Source: Gammaproteobacteria bacterium (GTDB lineage Bacteria > Pseudomonadota > Gammaproteobacteria > UBA6429 > Thiohalophilaceae). Taken from it: DNA of 64,000 bases. The notes under the pieces are model-generated. The model was not told where the DNA came from and made no database searches. It worked only from the letters and a program-made list of their open reading frames with translations. Below are positions 7,110 through 16,132 of this stretch, piece by piece; within the stretch, counting starts at the first letter, position 1; every line of letters begins with the position of its first letter. A program made the translations under genes and the position numbers. The stretch is taken from assembly GCA_016194635.1 (NCBI GenBank), contig JACQBC010000030.1, forward strand, positions 1 through 64,000. The letters run 5' to 3'.

Positions 7110-8033
7110 CTAGTTAGGTTTCTTTTTGTTAGCCGTGGGCGCCGCGGGTTTGGATACGAGTTTTTGCAGTAATACTTGCGCCTGTTTGGCCTCGTCGGTA
7201 CCAGGATAGGTGTGTACCACCTGCTCGAGGGATTTTTTGGCTTGCGGGGTCTCGTTCAAACGCAGATACCCCTCGCCCATTTTTAACATGGCTTCGGCCA
7301 GTTTCGGACTCGAGGGGTATTCGTCGATCAATTTCTGGTACTCGATCACAGCAGGTTTATATTGTGCGACGGTAAAAAACGCCTCGGCAATCCAGTACTG
7401 CGAGACGTGGGCATAACGCCCCTTGGGGTATTTTTGAATATAAGCTCGAAAAGCGGCGATGGCTTTGTCGTACTGTTGCTGGTACAGCCGATCAAGCGCC
7501 TCTTGATAAGCTTGTTGGTCATCTGGGGCGGCAATCACTGCGGCTGGGTTTTCGGTAGCCGGTTTAACCGCTGTGCTGGCAACCACGGCGGGGGAAGTGG
7601 TAGCCGCCGTTACCGTGGGCGAGGCGGTCAGGACACGCAGCTGTTTTTCGAGGGCGGTCAGCCGCTGGTCTAAATCCAGATACAGGTCGCGTTGGTTCTT
7701 GGTTTGTTCTTGGATCTGATGGGCATACATTTCGCCGTTGCCGCGTAACATTTGGATTTCACGTTCGATGGCTTGTAAACGCAGAATAACATCGAGCATC
7801 TGGCCATCAACGGTGCCTTCCAAACGCGTAAGACGCTCTTCGGTGGATAAACGTTGCGCTCCTCCTGCCGAGGATCCTGGAGCGATACTGGTCGAGGTGG
7901 CGGGGAAACTGGTACCGGTTGCATCCGCATCACTTTGAGAACGCAGCTGCACATCACGCGCGCTTGACGCGCCCGGTACCACCACCCCTCCCAGACATAC
8001 ACTCATTACAACTACTATCCAATATCGTTGCAT
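7110..8033 (-). CDS. cpoB: CpoB (YbgF), Tol-Pal associated division coordinator
   Basis: A periplasmic protein that links peptidoglycan synthesis by PBP1B with outer-membrane constriction by Tol-Pal. The 307 residues comprise a signal peptide (about 1-25), an Ala/Thr/Ser-rich stretch, a coiled-coil trimerisation segment (about 60-130, heptads around LEGTVDGQMLDVILRLQAIE), a low-complexity Ala/Thr/Pro linker, and a C-terminal TPR domain (about 170-300) with typical repeats such as YPKGRYAHVSQYWIAEAFF and YPGTDEAKQAQVLL. The linker is longer than in E. coli. It lies 18 bases after pal in the usual order. Confidence 0.94.
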   Translation of the reverse strand: MQRYWIVVVMSVCLGGVVVPGASSARDVQLRSQSDADATGTSFPATSTSIAPGSSAGGAQRLSTEERLTRLEGTVDGQMLDVILRLQAIEREIQMLRGNGEMYAHQIQEQTKNQRDLYLDLDQRLTALEKQLRVLTASPTVTAATTSPAVVASTAVKPATENPAAVIAAPDDQQAYQEALDRLYQQQYDKAIAAFRAYIQKYPKGRYAHVSQYWIAEAFFTVAQYKPAVIEYQKLIDEYPSSPKLAEAMLKMGEGYLRLNETPQAKKSLEQVVHTYPGTDEAKQAQVLLQKLVSKPAAPTANKKKPN

Positions 8034-8051
8034 GTCCGGTTATAACAATAC

Positions 8052-8549
8052 TTACTCGACAAACTCAACGCGTCGATTCATTTTCCAAGCGGCTTCGTCA
8101 TGACCTTCTTTGGCAGGACGGCTTTCACCGTAGCTGACGGTCTTGATCTGGCTACCACTGACGCCTTGCGCCATCAATGCATCGCGTACCGATTTTGCAC
8201 GCCGCTCGCCCAGGGCCATATTGTATTCCACCGTGCCGCGTTCGTCACAATAACCTTCCAAGGTAACGTGTTTACCGCGATTTTGTGACAACAGTTTGGC
8301 GTGACCAATAATCGTATTGCGATCTTCAGGATGCACCACGTCGCTGTCAAAATCAAAGTACACCGTGTTATTCAAGCCCGTGGTTTCTGGTTGGGCTGTG
8401 GGCGAGGGAATATTTTCAGTTTTTACGTTGCCCTCGGGCACGGCACCCTTTTCGGGTGTTTTAGCCTCTTCCTTGGTAGTGGTTGTACTACACGCTGATA
8501 AAGCACCAACGGCGCAACACACAATTAAAAGTTGTTTCCACGACTTCAT
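8052..8549 (-). CDS. pal: Pal, peptidoglycan-associated lipoprotein
   Basis: Pal is an outer-membrane lipoprotein that binds peptidoglycan and TolB. The 165-residue protein has a lipoprotein signal with lipobox LSAC (Cys at about residue 20), a Thr/Glu/Pro-rich linker, and a C-terminal OmpA-like domain. The domain includes VYFDFDSDVVHPED and the peptidoglycan-binding segment YCDERGTVEYNMALGERRA. It follows tolB by 30 bases. Confidence 0.97.
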   Translation of the reverse strand: MKSWKQLLIVCCAVGALSACSTTTTKEEAKTPEKGAVPEGNVKTENIPSPTAQPETTGLNNTVYFDFDSDVVHPEDRNTIIGHAKLLSQNRGKHVTLEGYCDERGTVEYNMALGERRAKSVRDALMAQGVSGSQIKTVSYGESRPAKEGHDEAAWKMNRRVEFVE

Positions 8550-8579
8550 TTTTTCCTCTCCTTCAAAAGGTTAATTAAA

Positions 8580-9911
8580 CTATTCAGAGCGTTTAAAAGG
8601 CGACCAGGCAGGCTGGCGTACATCACCAGACTGCAGATTTAACGGATACTTCACCCGGCCATCAGTGGGGGTTATCACAAGCACATTATGCCCCTGGTCC
8701 TTCGTTTCGTAGACAATCATACCACCATTGGGCGCAAAACTGGGGGATTCGTCCAGATCCGTGTCGGTTAGCACCGTGAGCTGGTCATGCTCAAGATCTA
8801 ACACACTGATGTGGAATTGTCCCCCAACCAGGTGGACCATGGCAATACGCTTGCCGTCGGGTGAGACACTGGCGCGCGCATTATAGTCCCCGTCGAAGGT
8901 CAACCGTTGGGCTGGGCCGGTCGCCCCACGGTCATTTATATTGACCCGGTAAATCTGCGGGTGCCCGCCGCGATCCGAGGTAAATAACAGCCCGGAGCCA
9001 TCCGGTAGCCAGGCGGCCTCGGTATCGACAGAATAGTTATTGGTAATACGCGTCAACTTTTTCGTATCGATATCCATAATATAAATCTCTGCATTACCGT
9101 CTTTAGAAAGGGTTAAGGCCATACGTCGTCCGTCGGGTGACCAAGCCGGGGCGTTGTTAAGTCCGGGAAAAGCAGCAATTTTTTGTGTGTATTTAGTATA
9201 AATATTTTGTACATATAACTCGGCCTGGCCATTGTTAATAACCACAAACGCAACCCGGGTGGCGTCCGGCGACCAGGCGGGAGAGATAATCGGCCAGAGG
9301 CTCTCGTAAATCACCTGTTCATTGGCGCCGTCCATATCGGCAATCGCCAAACGATGAATCCGTTTATTGTGTTGATCCCGGGTGATGGTCACATAGGCCA
9401 AATAGGTATCAAAGGCACCGCGCTGGCCGGTAATCGCCTCGTAGACTTGATCGCTTATCATGTGGGCGACACGGCGCAGTTCCGTGGGACGGGTTTGAAA
9501 CTGGCGGCCCACCAGGCGATTACCTTTGAGAATATCGACCAGCTCAAACTGCACCCCGACGGTCTGGGGATCGATAGTTTGGATTTTTCCCACGACCAAA
9601 TAATCAATGCGCTTATTACGCCATAGCGAATAATCGATCTTGCTGGAGTCATCCGGGCGTTCAATCAACTCACTCACTGGCAACGGGGAAAACCGGCCAC
9701 TGATGGTGAGGTCTTGGGCAATCACGTCGCTGATATTAACCGCTGGTTTAACTCCCCCCTGAAAGGAAAAAGGCACCAAGGCAATAGGCTGCGCACCCTC
9801 CACGCCTTGAGTGATATGTATCGTGAGTGCCGCCTGGGCGGGGGGCGTAACAAAGGTTATCCCGGCCAGCCAACTCACCAGGAAATAACCGAGGTGTTTT
9901 TTACAGTTCAT
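8580..9911 (-). CDS. tolB: TolB, periplasmic beta-propeller of Tol-Pal
   Basis: TolB is a periplasmic protein that cycles between Pal and the TolA/TolQR motor. The 443 residues include a signal peptide (about 1-27, ending AQA), an N-terminal alpha/beta domain, and a six-bladed propeller seen as repeated WSPDG-like motifs (ISPAWSPDATRVAFV, NAPAWSPDGRRMAL, TEAAWLPDGSGLLFTSDRGG, ASVSPDGKRIA, SFAPNGGMIVYE). Length is normal. It lies 72 bases after tolA. Confidence 0.97.
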   Translation of the reverse strand: MNCKKHLGYFLVSWLAGITFVTPPAQAALTIHITQGVEGAQPIALVPFSFQGGVKPAVNISDVIAQDLTISGRFSPLPVSELIERPDDSSKIDYSLWRNKRIDYLVVGKIQTIDPQTVGVQFELVDILKGNRLVGRQFQTRPTELRRVAHMISDQVYEAITGQRGAFDTYLAYVTITRDQHNKRIHRLAIADMDGANEQVIYESLWPIISPAWSPDATRVAFVVINNGQAELYVQNIYTKYTQKIAAFPGLNNAPAWSPDGRRMALTLSKDGNAEIYIMDIDTKKLTRITNNYSVDTEAAWLPDGSGLLFTSDRGGHPQIYRVNINDRGATGPAQRLTFDGDYNARASVSPDGKRIAMVHLVGGQFHISVLDLEHDQLTVLTDTDLDESPSFAPNGGMIVYETKDQGHNVLVITPTDGRVKYPLNLQSGDVRQPAWSPFKRSE

Positions 9912-9983
9912 TGGGTTAAACCATCTCCACGTTTGATTGCTTAGTATAAGCCCTTAATCGGGGTACCGATAATTATTCCGCGG

Positions 9984-10838
9984 TTACGAGTCCGATCCAA
10001 ACTTAAAATTTAATTCACGAAATACATCAAATAATTGCGCTTCGATCGGCGGCAAGGGTAACGGTGATGATTTTGTGATGGCATGCTCAACGGAGCGATC
10101 AAAAATAGGATCGCCACTGCTGGAAACCACGGCCACGTTCACCACCTCACCGGTTGGTAACATTTTAATTTTCAAGATACAGATTTTTTTATTAAAACTG
10201 GGTTGCTGATACCAGTTTTGCCGGACCTTCTGGTCGATTAGCGCGATATATTTGTCAATAATTGTCTGCTTCTGCTGTTCATCGGCTTTACGCGCGATAA
10301 CCTCGGCCTCCCGACGTTTTTGTTCTTGTTGCAGAAGAAATTGCTCTGCTTCACGACGCTTCTGTTCTTGCGCTAAATATTTTTGTTCTGCCAGAATCTG
10401 ATCGCGAAAAGATTTTTCGTTGCGAAGTTGCTCATCGCGTTGTACTTGCAACTGCTTTTTTTCCAATTCTTTACGACGTTGTTTTTCTCGTTCCTGTTCT
10501 AGCAGGACTTTTTTGCGTTCATCTTCCAACCGGCGCTGAGCCTCTTGCTGGGCACGAACCGTATCTACGGGCGGCTTGGTCACAGCTTCGGGTACAGGTT
10601 CGGGAGTGGGTTCAGGGGTGGGTTTGGGCGGTGGCGAGGCTTCGACCGGTGGTGGATTGGGTTTAGGCAAGTCTGCGGGGGGAGATTCCGCCACCGCATG
10701 AATTTTGATCAGCGTCGGCAGCGGGTTGATAGCACGTTCCGTCCAATGAAAGCTCACCGCAAATAACACCAAAAATACCAAATGCACAATAATGGCTGCA
10801 ATCAGATAACCAGGATGATGCCGCAACAATGACAACAT
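9984..10838 (-). CDS. tolA: TolA, inner-membrane-anchored Tol-Pal protein
   Basis: TolA spans the periplasm and transmits proton-motive force from TolQR to Pal/TolB. The 284-residue protein has one N-terminal membrane helix (about 11-32), a Pro/Glu-rich segment (about 50-90), a long charged coiled-coil rich in Lys, Glu, Gln and Arg (about 95-195), and a C-terminal globular domain (about 200-284) containing YIALIDQKVRQNWYQQPSF and GEVVNVAVVSSSGDPIFDR. The coiled coil is shorter than in E. coli TolA. It follows tolR by 12 bases. Confidence 0.95.
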   Translation of the reverse strand: MLSLLRHHPGYLIAAIIVHLVFLVLFAVSFHWTERAINPLPTLIKIHAVAESPPADLPKPNPPPVEASPPPKPTPEPTPEPVPEAVTKPPVDTVRAQQEAQRRLEDERKKVLLEQEREKQRRKELEKKQLQVQRDEQLRNEKSFRDQILAEQKYLAQEQKRREAEQFLLQQEQKRREAEVIARKADEQQKQTIIDKYIALIDQKVRQNWYQQPSFNKKICILKIKMLPTGEVVNVAVVSSSGDPIFDRSVEHAITKSSPLPLPPIEAQLFDVFRELNFKFGSDS

Positions 10839-10850
10839 GCGTGTAAGTCG

Positions 10851-11285
10851 TTAGTGGGTTGGACTGGGTTTAGTGATCAAACTAAAATCCGTAATTCCAG
10901 CACGCATCAATACCGACATGGCATTGATCACCATACCATAATCCGCATGGGTATCGCCTTTGATCAAGATCGGGGTGGTAGGTTCCTTTTTAAGTTTAGC
11001 GCGCACTCGACTCACCAAGGAATCCGCATCCAAGGGTGTATTAGCCTCCCCGCCCAGATTTAAAAATAAGCGTCCTTTCGTGTCCACCGAAACCACAATG
11101 GGTTGTTGGGTAGATTTCTCTATGGCACGGGCCTTGGCCTCGGGCAGCTGTACATGGTAGCCCTCCATCAGGAACGGAGCGGTCACCATAAAAATCACCA
11201 ACAGTACTAACATGACATCGATGTACGGTACCACGTTGATTTCAGACATGCGTTTTTTGCGAAAAGGCGGTATTGGTTTATACAT
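10851..11285 (-). CDS. tolR: TolR, Tol-Pal proton channel subunit
   Basis: TolR forms the proton-driven motor with TolQ. The 144-residue ExbD/TolR family protein has a short cytoplasmic tail, one membrane helix with the essential Asp in INVVPYIDVMLVLLVIFMVT, and a periplasmic domain ending LMRAGITDFSLIT. The start was placed at ATG 11285 (MYKPIPPFRKKRMSEIN), 10 bases after tolQ; the open frame extends upstream to 11360 but that part overlaps tolQ. MSEIN (Met13) is an alternative start. Confidence 0.95.
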   Translation of the reverse strand: MYKPIPPFRKKRMSEINVVPYIDVMLVLLVIFMVTAPFLMEGYHVQLPEAKARAIEKSTQQPIVVSVDTKGRLFLNLGGEANTPLDADSLVSRVRAKLKKEPTTPILIKGDTHADYGMVINAMSVLMRAGITDFSLITKPSPTH

Positions 11286-11295
11286 GGAAATAATT

Positions 11296-11976
11296 TTAGT
11301 TACGTGCCTGGCGCTGTAACACCGTGGAAAATTCCTCCACAAAGTTATCAAACCGTCCAATCACCCGTTCAAGATGATTAGCAAAACGGTTATAGGCAAT
11401 CACCGCCGGGATGGCCGCCAACAATCCAAACGCGGTTGCGATCAACGCCTCGGCAATCCCCGGAGCTACAGTTTCGATCGAAGCGGCCTGCATTTTGCTC
11501 AGCCCCAAGAAGGCGTTCATGATCCCCCACACCGTACCGAACAATCCTACATAGGGACTGGTTGAGCCCACCGTGGCTAAAAACGACAAATGGGTTTCTA
11601 AGAACTCATATTCACGGTTCAATGCCACCCGCATAGCACGCTGCGCGCCTTCCATCACAAAGGCGGGATCGTTACCGGCTTGTTTACGCAAATGTATAAA
11701 CTCGCGAAATCCTGATTCAAAAATAGCTTCTAAGCCGCGTAAGCGATCACGCCGCTCCGAGACCTTGCGATACAATTCGCCCAATTCGATGCCCGACCAG
11801 AAACGCCGTTCAAATTGTTCGGCTTGTTTACGCGCATTGCTAAAAATAGAACGTTTTAAAAAAATAATCGTCCAGGAATACAAGGAAACAGCGATTAACA
11901 TACCAATGACGATCTTGACGATCAGACTTGCACTCAGAATTAAATTAATGACTTGTTGATCAGTGCTTACTATCAC
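11296..11976 (-). CDS. tolQ: TolQ, Tol-Pal proton channel subunit
   Basis: TolQ is a 226-residue MotA/TolQ/ExbB family protein with three membrane helices: residues about 10-35, and two in the C-terminal half around SFLATVGSTSPYVGLFGTVW and ALIATAFGLLAAIPAVIAYN. The Thr/Ser-rich second and third helices line the proton path with TolR. Its start overlaps the end of ybgC by 17 bases, which indicates translational coupling. Confidence 0.96.
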   Translation of the reverse strand: MIVSTDQQVINLILSASLIVKIVIGMLIAVSLYSWTIIFLKRSIFSNARKQAEQFERRFWSGIELGELYRKVSERRDRLRGLEAIFESGFREFIHLRKQAGNDPAFVMEGAQRAMRVALNREYEFLETHLSFLATVGSTSPYVGLFGTVWGIMNAFLGLSKMQAASIETVAPGIAEALIATAFGLLAAIPAVIAYNRFANHLERVIGRFDNFVEEFSTVLQRQARN

Positions 11977-12388
11977 GTGAACTCCCGTCTTGTAGTTTTT
12001 GCATCAATTCAGTTGGAATAGCGGTAGGTTTAAAAGTTCCAGCACCCAAACTGACAATCTTAATCTGCCCGCTACACAATAGCTGTGGATCAGCAGCCTT
12101 ATGGATCGTTTGATTCAAGCGGATACTCACCCGGCCATAATCCGCAACACTCACTGTCACTGTTAACGCGTCATTTAAGCGCGCGGGTCGCAAATAGTCC
12201 ACCTGCACCGAACGAACCGCAAACAGCAGCGATTGTTGCTTCATCAGTTGGTCTTGCTCAAAACCCAAATCGCGCAACCATTCACTGCGCGCCCGTTCCA
12301 TAAATTTCAGGTAGTTGGCATAATACACCACACCCCCTGCGTCGGTATCTTCGTAATATACCCGTACCGGCCAGTTAAATTCTTTCAT
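11960..12388 (-). CDS. ybgC: YbgC, acyl-CoA thioesterase of the Tol-Pal operon
   Basis: A 142-residue hot-dog fold thioesterase that hydrolyses acyl-CoA at the inner membrane. The active-site motif is YYEDTDAGGVVYYANYLKFM, including the catalytic Asp in DTDAGGVVYYAN. It is the first gene of the canonical ybgC-tolQRAB-pal-cpoB operon; the 101-base gap to ruvB upstream is the likeliest place for the operon promoter, although no clear -10/-35 pair stands out. Confidence 0.95.
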   Translation of the reverse strand: MKEFNWPVRVYYEDTDAGGVVYYANYLKFMERARSEWLRDLGFEQDQLMKQQSLLFAVRSVQVDYLRPARLNDALTVTVSVADYGRVSIRLNQTIHKAADPQLLCSGQIKIVSLGAGTFKPTAIPTELMQKLQDGSSRDSKH

Positions 12389-12489
12389 GCAGTTCTAGTC
12401 AGCATCGCCCGGCTATTATATAGGGATGAGAGTCAAAAGATGACGGCCAAGACACAATTTACCTATTGGTCATACCCTAACGCCATAGG

Positions 12490-13530
12490 TTACGGTGGGG
12501 AAAACAGATCCGGCGTGGTCGCCGATTCGCGCCGTGGCGCCGCCAAGCCAAAGTGTTTATAGGCATGGCTGGTAGCCATACGCCCACGCGGTGTGCGTTG
12601 TAAAAATCCCTGTTGGATTAAAAACGGTTCCAGCACATCTTCAATCGTATCACGTTCCTCACCGATGGCCGCCGCCAAGTTATCGACCCCCACCGGCCCA
12701 CCGTCGAATTTCTCGATGATCGCCAAGAGTAATTTTCGATCCGATACGTCAAAACCACTCGTATCGATATCCAACATCGTCAAGGCCCGTTCGGCGATCT
12801 CAGCGGTGATACGGCCGCTGCCCTTGACCTGGGCAAAATCGCGTACCCGGCGCAACAACCGATTCGTAATCCGCGGCGTACCCCGCGAACGCTTTGCGAT
12901 CTCGCTCGAGCCCGTCGCGTCAATCGCAATCCCCAATAATTTCGCCGACCGCTCGACGATGATCACCAATTCGGCGGGGCTATAGAATTCCAGCCGCTGT
13001 ACGATACCAAACCGATCCCGCAGCGGTGAGGTCAATAGCCCCGCGCGGGTGGTGGCCCCCACCAAGGTGAAGGGAGGTAGATCCAGTTTAATCGAACGTG
13101 CCGCCGGGCCATCGCCGATCATGATATCGATCTGATAGTCCTCCATCGCCGGGTAGAGGATCTCTTCGACCACTGGACTCAAACGGTGAATCTCATCCAC
13201 GAATAACACATCATTGGTTTCAAGATTGGTGAGGATCGCGGCCAGGTCACCGGCGCGTTCCAATACCGGTCCAGAGGTGTGCTTCATGCTCACCCCCAGT
13301 TCATTGGCGATAATATGCGACAGCGTCGTTTTGCCCAATCCCGGCGGACCGAAGATCAACACATGGTCGAGCGCCTCTTTACGGCCACGCGCCGCCTCGA
13401 TAAAGATCGCCATCTGCTCGCGCACCGGTTGCTGCCCGACATAATCGGCCAACCGGGTGGGCCGCATGGCACGATCCAAGGGCGCATCTTCGTGTTGGGC
13501 TTGGGCTTCGATAAGACGTTCATTGATCAT
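12490..13530 (-). CDS. ruvB: RuvB, Holliday junction branch-migration ATPase
   Basis: RuvB is the hexameric motor of the RuvABC resolvasome. The 346-residue protein has Walker [10 protein letters not shown] (near 62), Walker [11 protein letters not shown], sensor 1 [18 protein letters not shown], and the C-terminal winged helix ([20 protein letters not shown]). It begins 21 bases after ruvA. Length and motifs are complete. Confidence 0.98.
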   Translation of the reverse strand: MINERLIEAQAQHEDAPLDRAMRPTRLADYVGQQPVREQMAIFIEAARGRKEALDHVLIFGPPGLGKTTLSHIIANELGVSMKHTSGPVLERAGDLAAILTNLETNDVLFVDEIHRLSPVVEEILYPAMEDYQIDIMIGDGPAARSIKLDLPPFTLVGATTRAGLLTSPLRDRFGIVQRLEFYSPAELVIIVERSAKLLGIAIDATGSSEIAKRSRGTPRITNRLLRRVRDFAQVKGSGRITAEIAERALTMLDIDTSGFDVSDRKLLLAIIEKFDGGPVGVDNLAAAIGEERDTIEDVLEPFLIQQGFLQRTPRGRMATSHAYKHFGLAAPRRESATTPDLFSPP

Positions 13531-13551
13531 GGTTAGCCTATTTTCTCGCGC

Positions 13552-14148
13552 TTAGCGCGCCGCGGCCAACTTTAGGGCCGCACGGATAATAGTTTCGCTG
13601 TTTTTACCTTGGGTGTCTAATTGTTGCAACAGCCGGGTGATTTCTTGCGATTTATACCCCAAGGCCAAGAGCGCGCTCATGGCCTCATTAACCGCGCCAA
13701 GCGGAGTAGCCGTCTGTGTTGCCGTGGCCGCTGGCGCGATTTCCCAGTGATCAAGCCGGTCGCGCATTTCCACCAGCAATCGCTCGGCGGTCTTTTTGCC
13801 TACACCGGAAATACGGGTCAGCGCCAGGGCATTATTGTCGCGAATACAGCGTACAAATTCATCACCGTCCATCCCCGAGAGGATCGCCAAGGCCAGTTTC
13901 GGCCCCACCCCGTTTACTTTTATTAAATGACGAAACAACTCTCGTTCACGCACGGTGGCAAAACCGCACAACACCTGGGCGTCTTCACGCACAATCAAAT
14001 GAGTATGCAGCACCACGGCTTCACCTACCCGCGGCAACTGTTGAAACGTCGAGTTGGGGGCTTCGATTTCATACCCTACGCCGTGCACATCAACCAAGAT
14101 CAAGGGCGGATCAATGACTAATAACATACCCGCTAAGCGGCTGATCAT
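13552..14148 (-). CDS. ruvA: RuvA, Holliday junction binding protein
   Basis: RuvA tetramers hold the four-way junction for RuvB. The 198-residue protein has the N-terminal OB fold, helix-hairpin-helix motifs (LIKVNGVGPKLALAILSG and LTRISGVGKKTAERLLVEM), and the C-terminal RuvB-contacting domain (ALLALGYKSQEITRLLQQLD) after a flexible Ala/Thr linker. Its ATG overlaps the ruvC stop by 4 bases (ATGA). Confidence 0.97.
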   Translation of the reverse strand: MISRLAGMLLVIDPPLILVDVHGVGYEIEAPNSTFQQLPRVGEAVVLHTHLIVREDAQVLCGFATVRERELFRHLIKVNGVGPKLALAILSGMDGDEFVRCIRDNNALALTRISGVGKKTAERLLVEMRDRLDHWEIAPAATATQTATPLGAVNEAMSALLALGYKSQEITRLLQQLDTQGKNSETIIRAALKLAAAR

Positions 14149-14678
14149 GGCAGCCCCTTTAAACGCCAGCGGCCACCGCGCCTTACCGCCAACTGCCCAC
14201 TATTGCGTAACGCCCCGCGCGAATTCGCATGGCAGATCGCCACCGCCAGCGCGTCGGCCGCATCGGCTTGTTGTTTACCCGGTAAATTCAATAATGCCTT
14301 GACCATGTGCTGTACCTGTCGCTTGGTGGCATTACCACGCCCCGCCACGGTTTTTTTGATGGTGCTGGGGGTATATTCAATCACCGGCAAGCCCCGCATG
14401 GCCACGCTGGTGATTGCCGCGCCACGCGCCTGACCCAGTTTTAACGCGGATTCAACGTTGCGATGCACAAAGACACTCTCCACCGCCACTTCGTGGGGTT
14501 TAAATTCATCGGTGATCTCGCCCAGGGCGGTATAAATCTGCAATAAACGCCCCGCGAGATCACTTAGTTTGATGCGGATACAACCGCTGTGCACACATAC
14601 CAGCCGATTGGCCTGTGTTTCAATAATGCCATAGCCCGTGAGCTGTGAACCGGGGTCAACACCAAGAATGCGGATCAT
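14145..14678 (-). CDS. ruvC: RuvC, Holliday junction resolvase
   Basis: RuvC cleaves Holliday junctions. The 177-residue protein has the four acidic active-site residues of the RNase H fold: Asp in ILGVDPGSQLTGYG, Glu in AVESVFVHRN, and the two Asp in QQADAADALAVAICH. The start at ATG 14678 (MIRILGVDPG) matches the family; the open frame extends to 14735 without similarity. yebC, usually just upstream, is absent; instead there is a 400-base gap with a palindromic element. Confidence 0.97.
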   Translation of the reverse strand: MIRILGVDPGSQLTGYGIIETQANRLVCVHSGCIRIKLSDLAGRLLQIYTALGEITDEFKPHEVAVESVFVHRNVESALKLGQARGAAITSVAMRGLPVIEYTPSTIKKTVAGRGNATKRQVQHMVKALLNLPGKQQADAADALAVAICHANSRGALRNSGQLAVRRGGRWRLKGLP

Positions 14679-15078
14679 GGTAACCCGCAGGTAGTTGTAA
14701 CGGCTCGATTTAGCATTGCAAGAAGTTGTGTACACATTTGAGAGGAGTTTATCACTTTTCCGTGCGCGGATACTTTGCTAACCTGCCATAAATACAGCGG
14801 TTATGACGCCGCTCCTGTGCGGCTCCGTGGTTCTGTCTCACTACCCCAGCTGTGACACGCCGTGAATACATCCTTGTAGACCCGACGGCGACAGCTGGGG
14901 TAGCGAGACAGAACCACTTGAGTTAGCTTTTTTATCTCGGTTAGAACAAACGTGATTTGACACAACACTTCTTGTGAGTTGATATGAAGGTATGCATTGT
15001 CTAAGTAAAAATAGACCTGGCGGCCGCATGTCAATGGTTAGGTTTGTATCTTAAAACCCGCGACAGCGGCCAACACCT
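14679..15078. other. Intergenic stretch upstream of ruvC
   Basis: No gene is supported on either strand. It holds palindromic element A (14827-14917, listed separately) and presumably the promoter of the ruv-tol-que block on the minus strand. Small open frames here run through the palindrome and are not genes. Confidence 0.5.
14827..14917 (+). repeat. Palindromic element A (core with locus-specific arms)
   Basis: Arms at 14827-14853 and 14891-14917 are 27-bp inverted repeats with one mismatch. The 37-base core holds the family linker GTGAATACATCCTTGTA (14862-14878) followed by CGACGGCG; the second half of the inner hairpin seen in the other copies is missing, so this copy is truncated. It lies 160 bases beyond the 3' end of the FHA gene and 150 bases upstream of ruvC. 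A terminator role for the FHA transcript is plausible. The arms share no sequence with those of elements B, C or D. Confidence 0.85.
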
Positions 15079-15432
15079 TTATGACTCTGGAATATAAATC
15101 GCGGTGCGCTCGTGCGTCACCGCATCGCCGCTATCGAAAATAAAACTATGTTTGCCGACGAGAATCGTATCCCCATGTTTAAGCAACTGCTTACGCACCA
15201 AACTGTCGTTAACCTTGGTGCCGTTGGTACTTTTAAGATCTTCAATATAGATATCAAAATGCCCTTGTAAATACTCGCTGGGTTGACGCAGAAACTGCGC
15301 ATGCCGACCACTCACTGCCGCGTCTTCAATTTGAATATCGTTATCCGAGCGGCGGCCTAAGGTGGTGATGGGTTTGGCCAGTGGGAATTCCCGCAGGTTG
15401 ATGCCTTCATGGGTCTGAATGAGTTTAGCCAT
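15079..15432 (-). CDS. FHA domain protein, single domain
   Basis: A 117-residue cytoplasmic protein made almost entirely of one forkhead-associated domain, which binds phosphothreonine. Landmarks are TLGRRSDNDIQIEDAAVSGR (Arg and Ser of the phosphate pocket), the His after SGRH, and LKSTNGTKVNDS. It is the last gene of a four-gene kinase-phosphatase-FHA-FHA cluster and lies 6 bases after the larger FHA gene. It is likely a substrate or reader of the cluster kinase. The start is the ATG at 15432. Confidence 0.9.
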   Translation of the reverse strand: MAKLIQTHEGINLREFPLAKPITTLGRRSDNDIQIEDAAVSGRHAQFLRQPSEYLQGHFDIYIEDLKSTNGTKVNDSLVRKQLLKHGDTILVGKHSFIFDSGDAVTHERTAIYIPES

Positions 15433-15438
15433 GGTACG

Positions 15439-16131
15439 TCAATTGGTTTCAACAAACTGTAATTTGGTGCTCGCCACTTCAATAACGTCGCCATTCTTCA
15501 AGGGCTTGCTTTCCGCACCGATCGGCTGATTGTTTAAACGCGGCGTGGCATTGGTTCCCCCCACGCCACTCATCTGCATGAGATGGTAATGGGCCCCACG
15601 CTTGGCGATCACGGCCACCTGCACCCCCGGGGTGCCGACCGTGGTGTAGGCCTTGGATAATAAAATTTGTTCGCCCTGTTTGGCGCCGTTGAGCACTTTG
15701 ATAAAAGCACGTTTGTTGGCATTGGCGGCAACCACGGGGGGTGGGGTCAGGTTGGCACTGGCGGCGGCCGGGTCCAGCCGCGGGGTGGGAGTTTTAGTGG
15801 GTGAGGATTCGGGGGCGATCACCACCGTGCGCTCAAATTGTTGGGCGCTCTCATCGATAAATTTAAGTTCGTGGCGGCCGATGCGGATCACGTCGCCATG
15901 ATTAAGTTGGCGCTTGGTGACCCGTTTGCCGTTGAGGATCACCCCATTGGTACTGCCCAGGTCCTCGACGTAGATATGTTGTAATTTTAAAAACGCCGCG
16001 TGTTCGCCGCTGACCGTGGGATCATCCAACACGATATTATTATGGCCTTTACGGCCTAGAGTGGTACGCTCGTGTTCCAAGCGATACTCGCGGAGCACCG
16101 CGCCTTCATGGGTTAAAATCAAACGTGGCAT
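15439..16131 (-). CDS. FHA domain protein with a second FHA-like domain
   Basis: A 230-residue cytoplasmic protein. An N-terminal FHA domain (about 5-95) has TTLGRKGHNNIVLDDPTVSG, the following EHAAF and GSTNGVILNGKRV. A Thr/Pro-rich linker (about 105-140) with FERTVV-I-APE motifs could be the phosphorylated segment. The C-terminal part (about 145-230) resembles a degenerate FHA fold (QGEQILLSKAYTTVGTPGVQ ... NATPRLNNQPIGAESKPLKNGD). It is 1 base after the PP2C stop codon, so translation is coupled. Its N-terminus is similar to the neighbouring single-domain FHA protein (PRLILTHEGAVLREY versus AKLIQTHEGINLREF), suggesting duplication. Confidence 0.88.
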   Translation of the reverse strand: MPRLILTHEGAVLREYRLEHERTTLGRKGHNNIVLDDPTVSGEHAAFLKLQHIYVEDLGSTNGVILNGKRVTKRQLNHGDVIRIGRHELKFIDESAQQFERTVVIAPESSPTKTPTPRLDPAAASANLTPPPVVAANANKRAFIKVLNGAKQGEQILLSKAYTTVGTPGVQVAVIAKRGAHYHLMQMSGVGGTNATPRLNNQPIGAESKPLKNGDVIEVASTKLQFVETN

Positions 16132-16132
16132 G

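Noticed and set aside
9354-9626. 90-residue plus-strand frame inside tolB
   Set aside because: Shadow of tolB on the opposite strand; no independent support.
14801-15034. Overlapping minus-strand frames of 77 and 62 residues
   Set aside because: They run through palindromic element A; similar peptides at the other element copies come from the shared core, not from a protein family.
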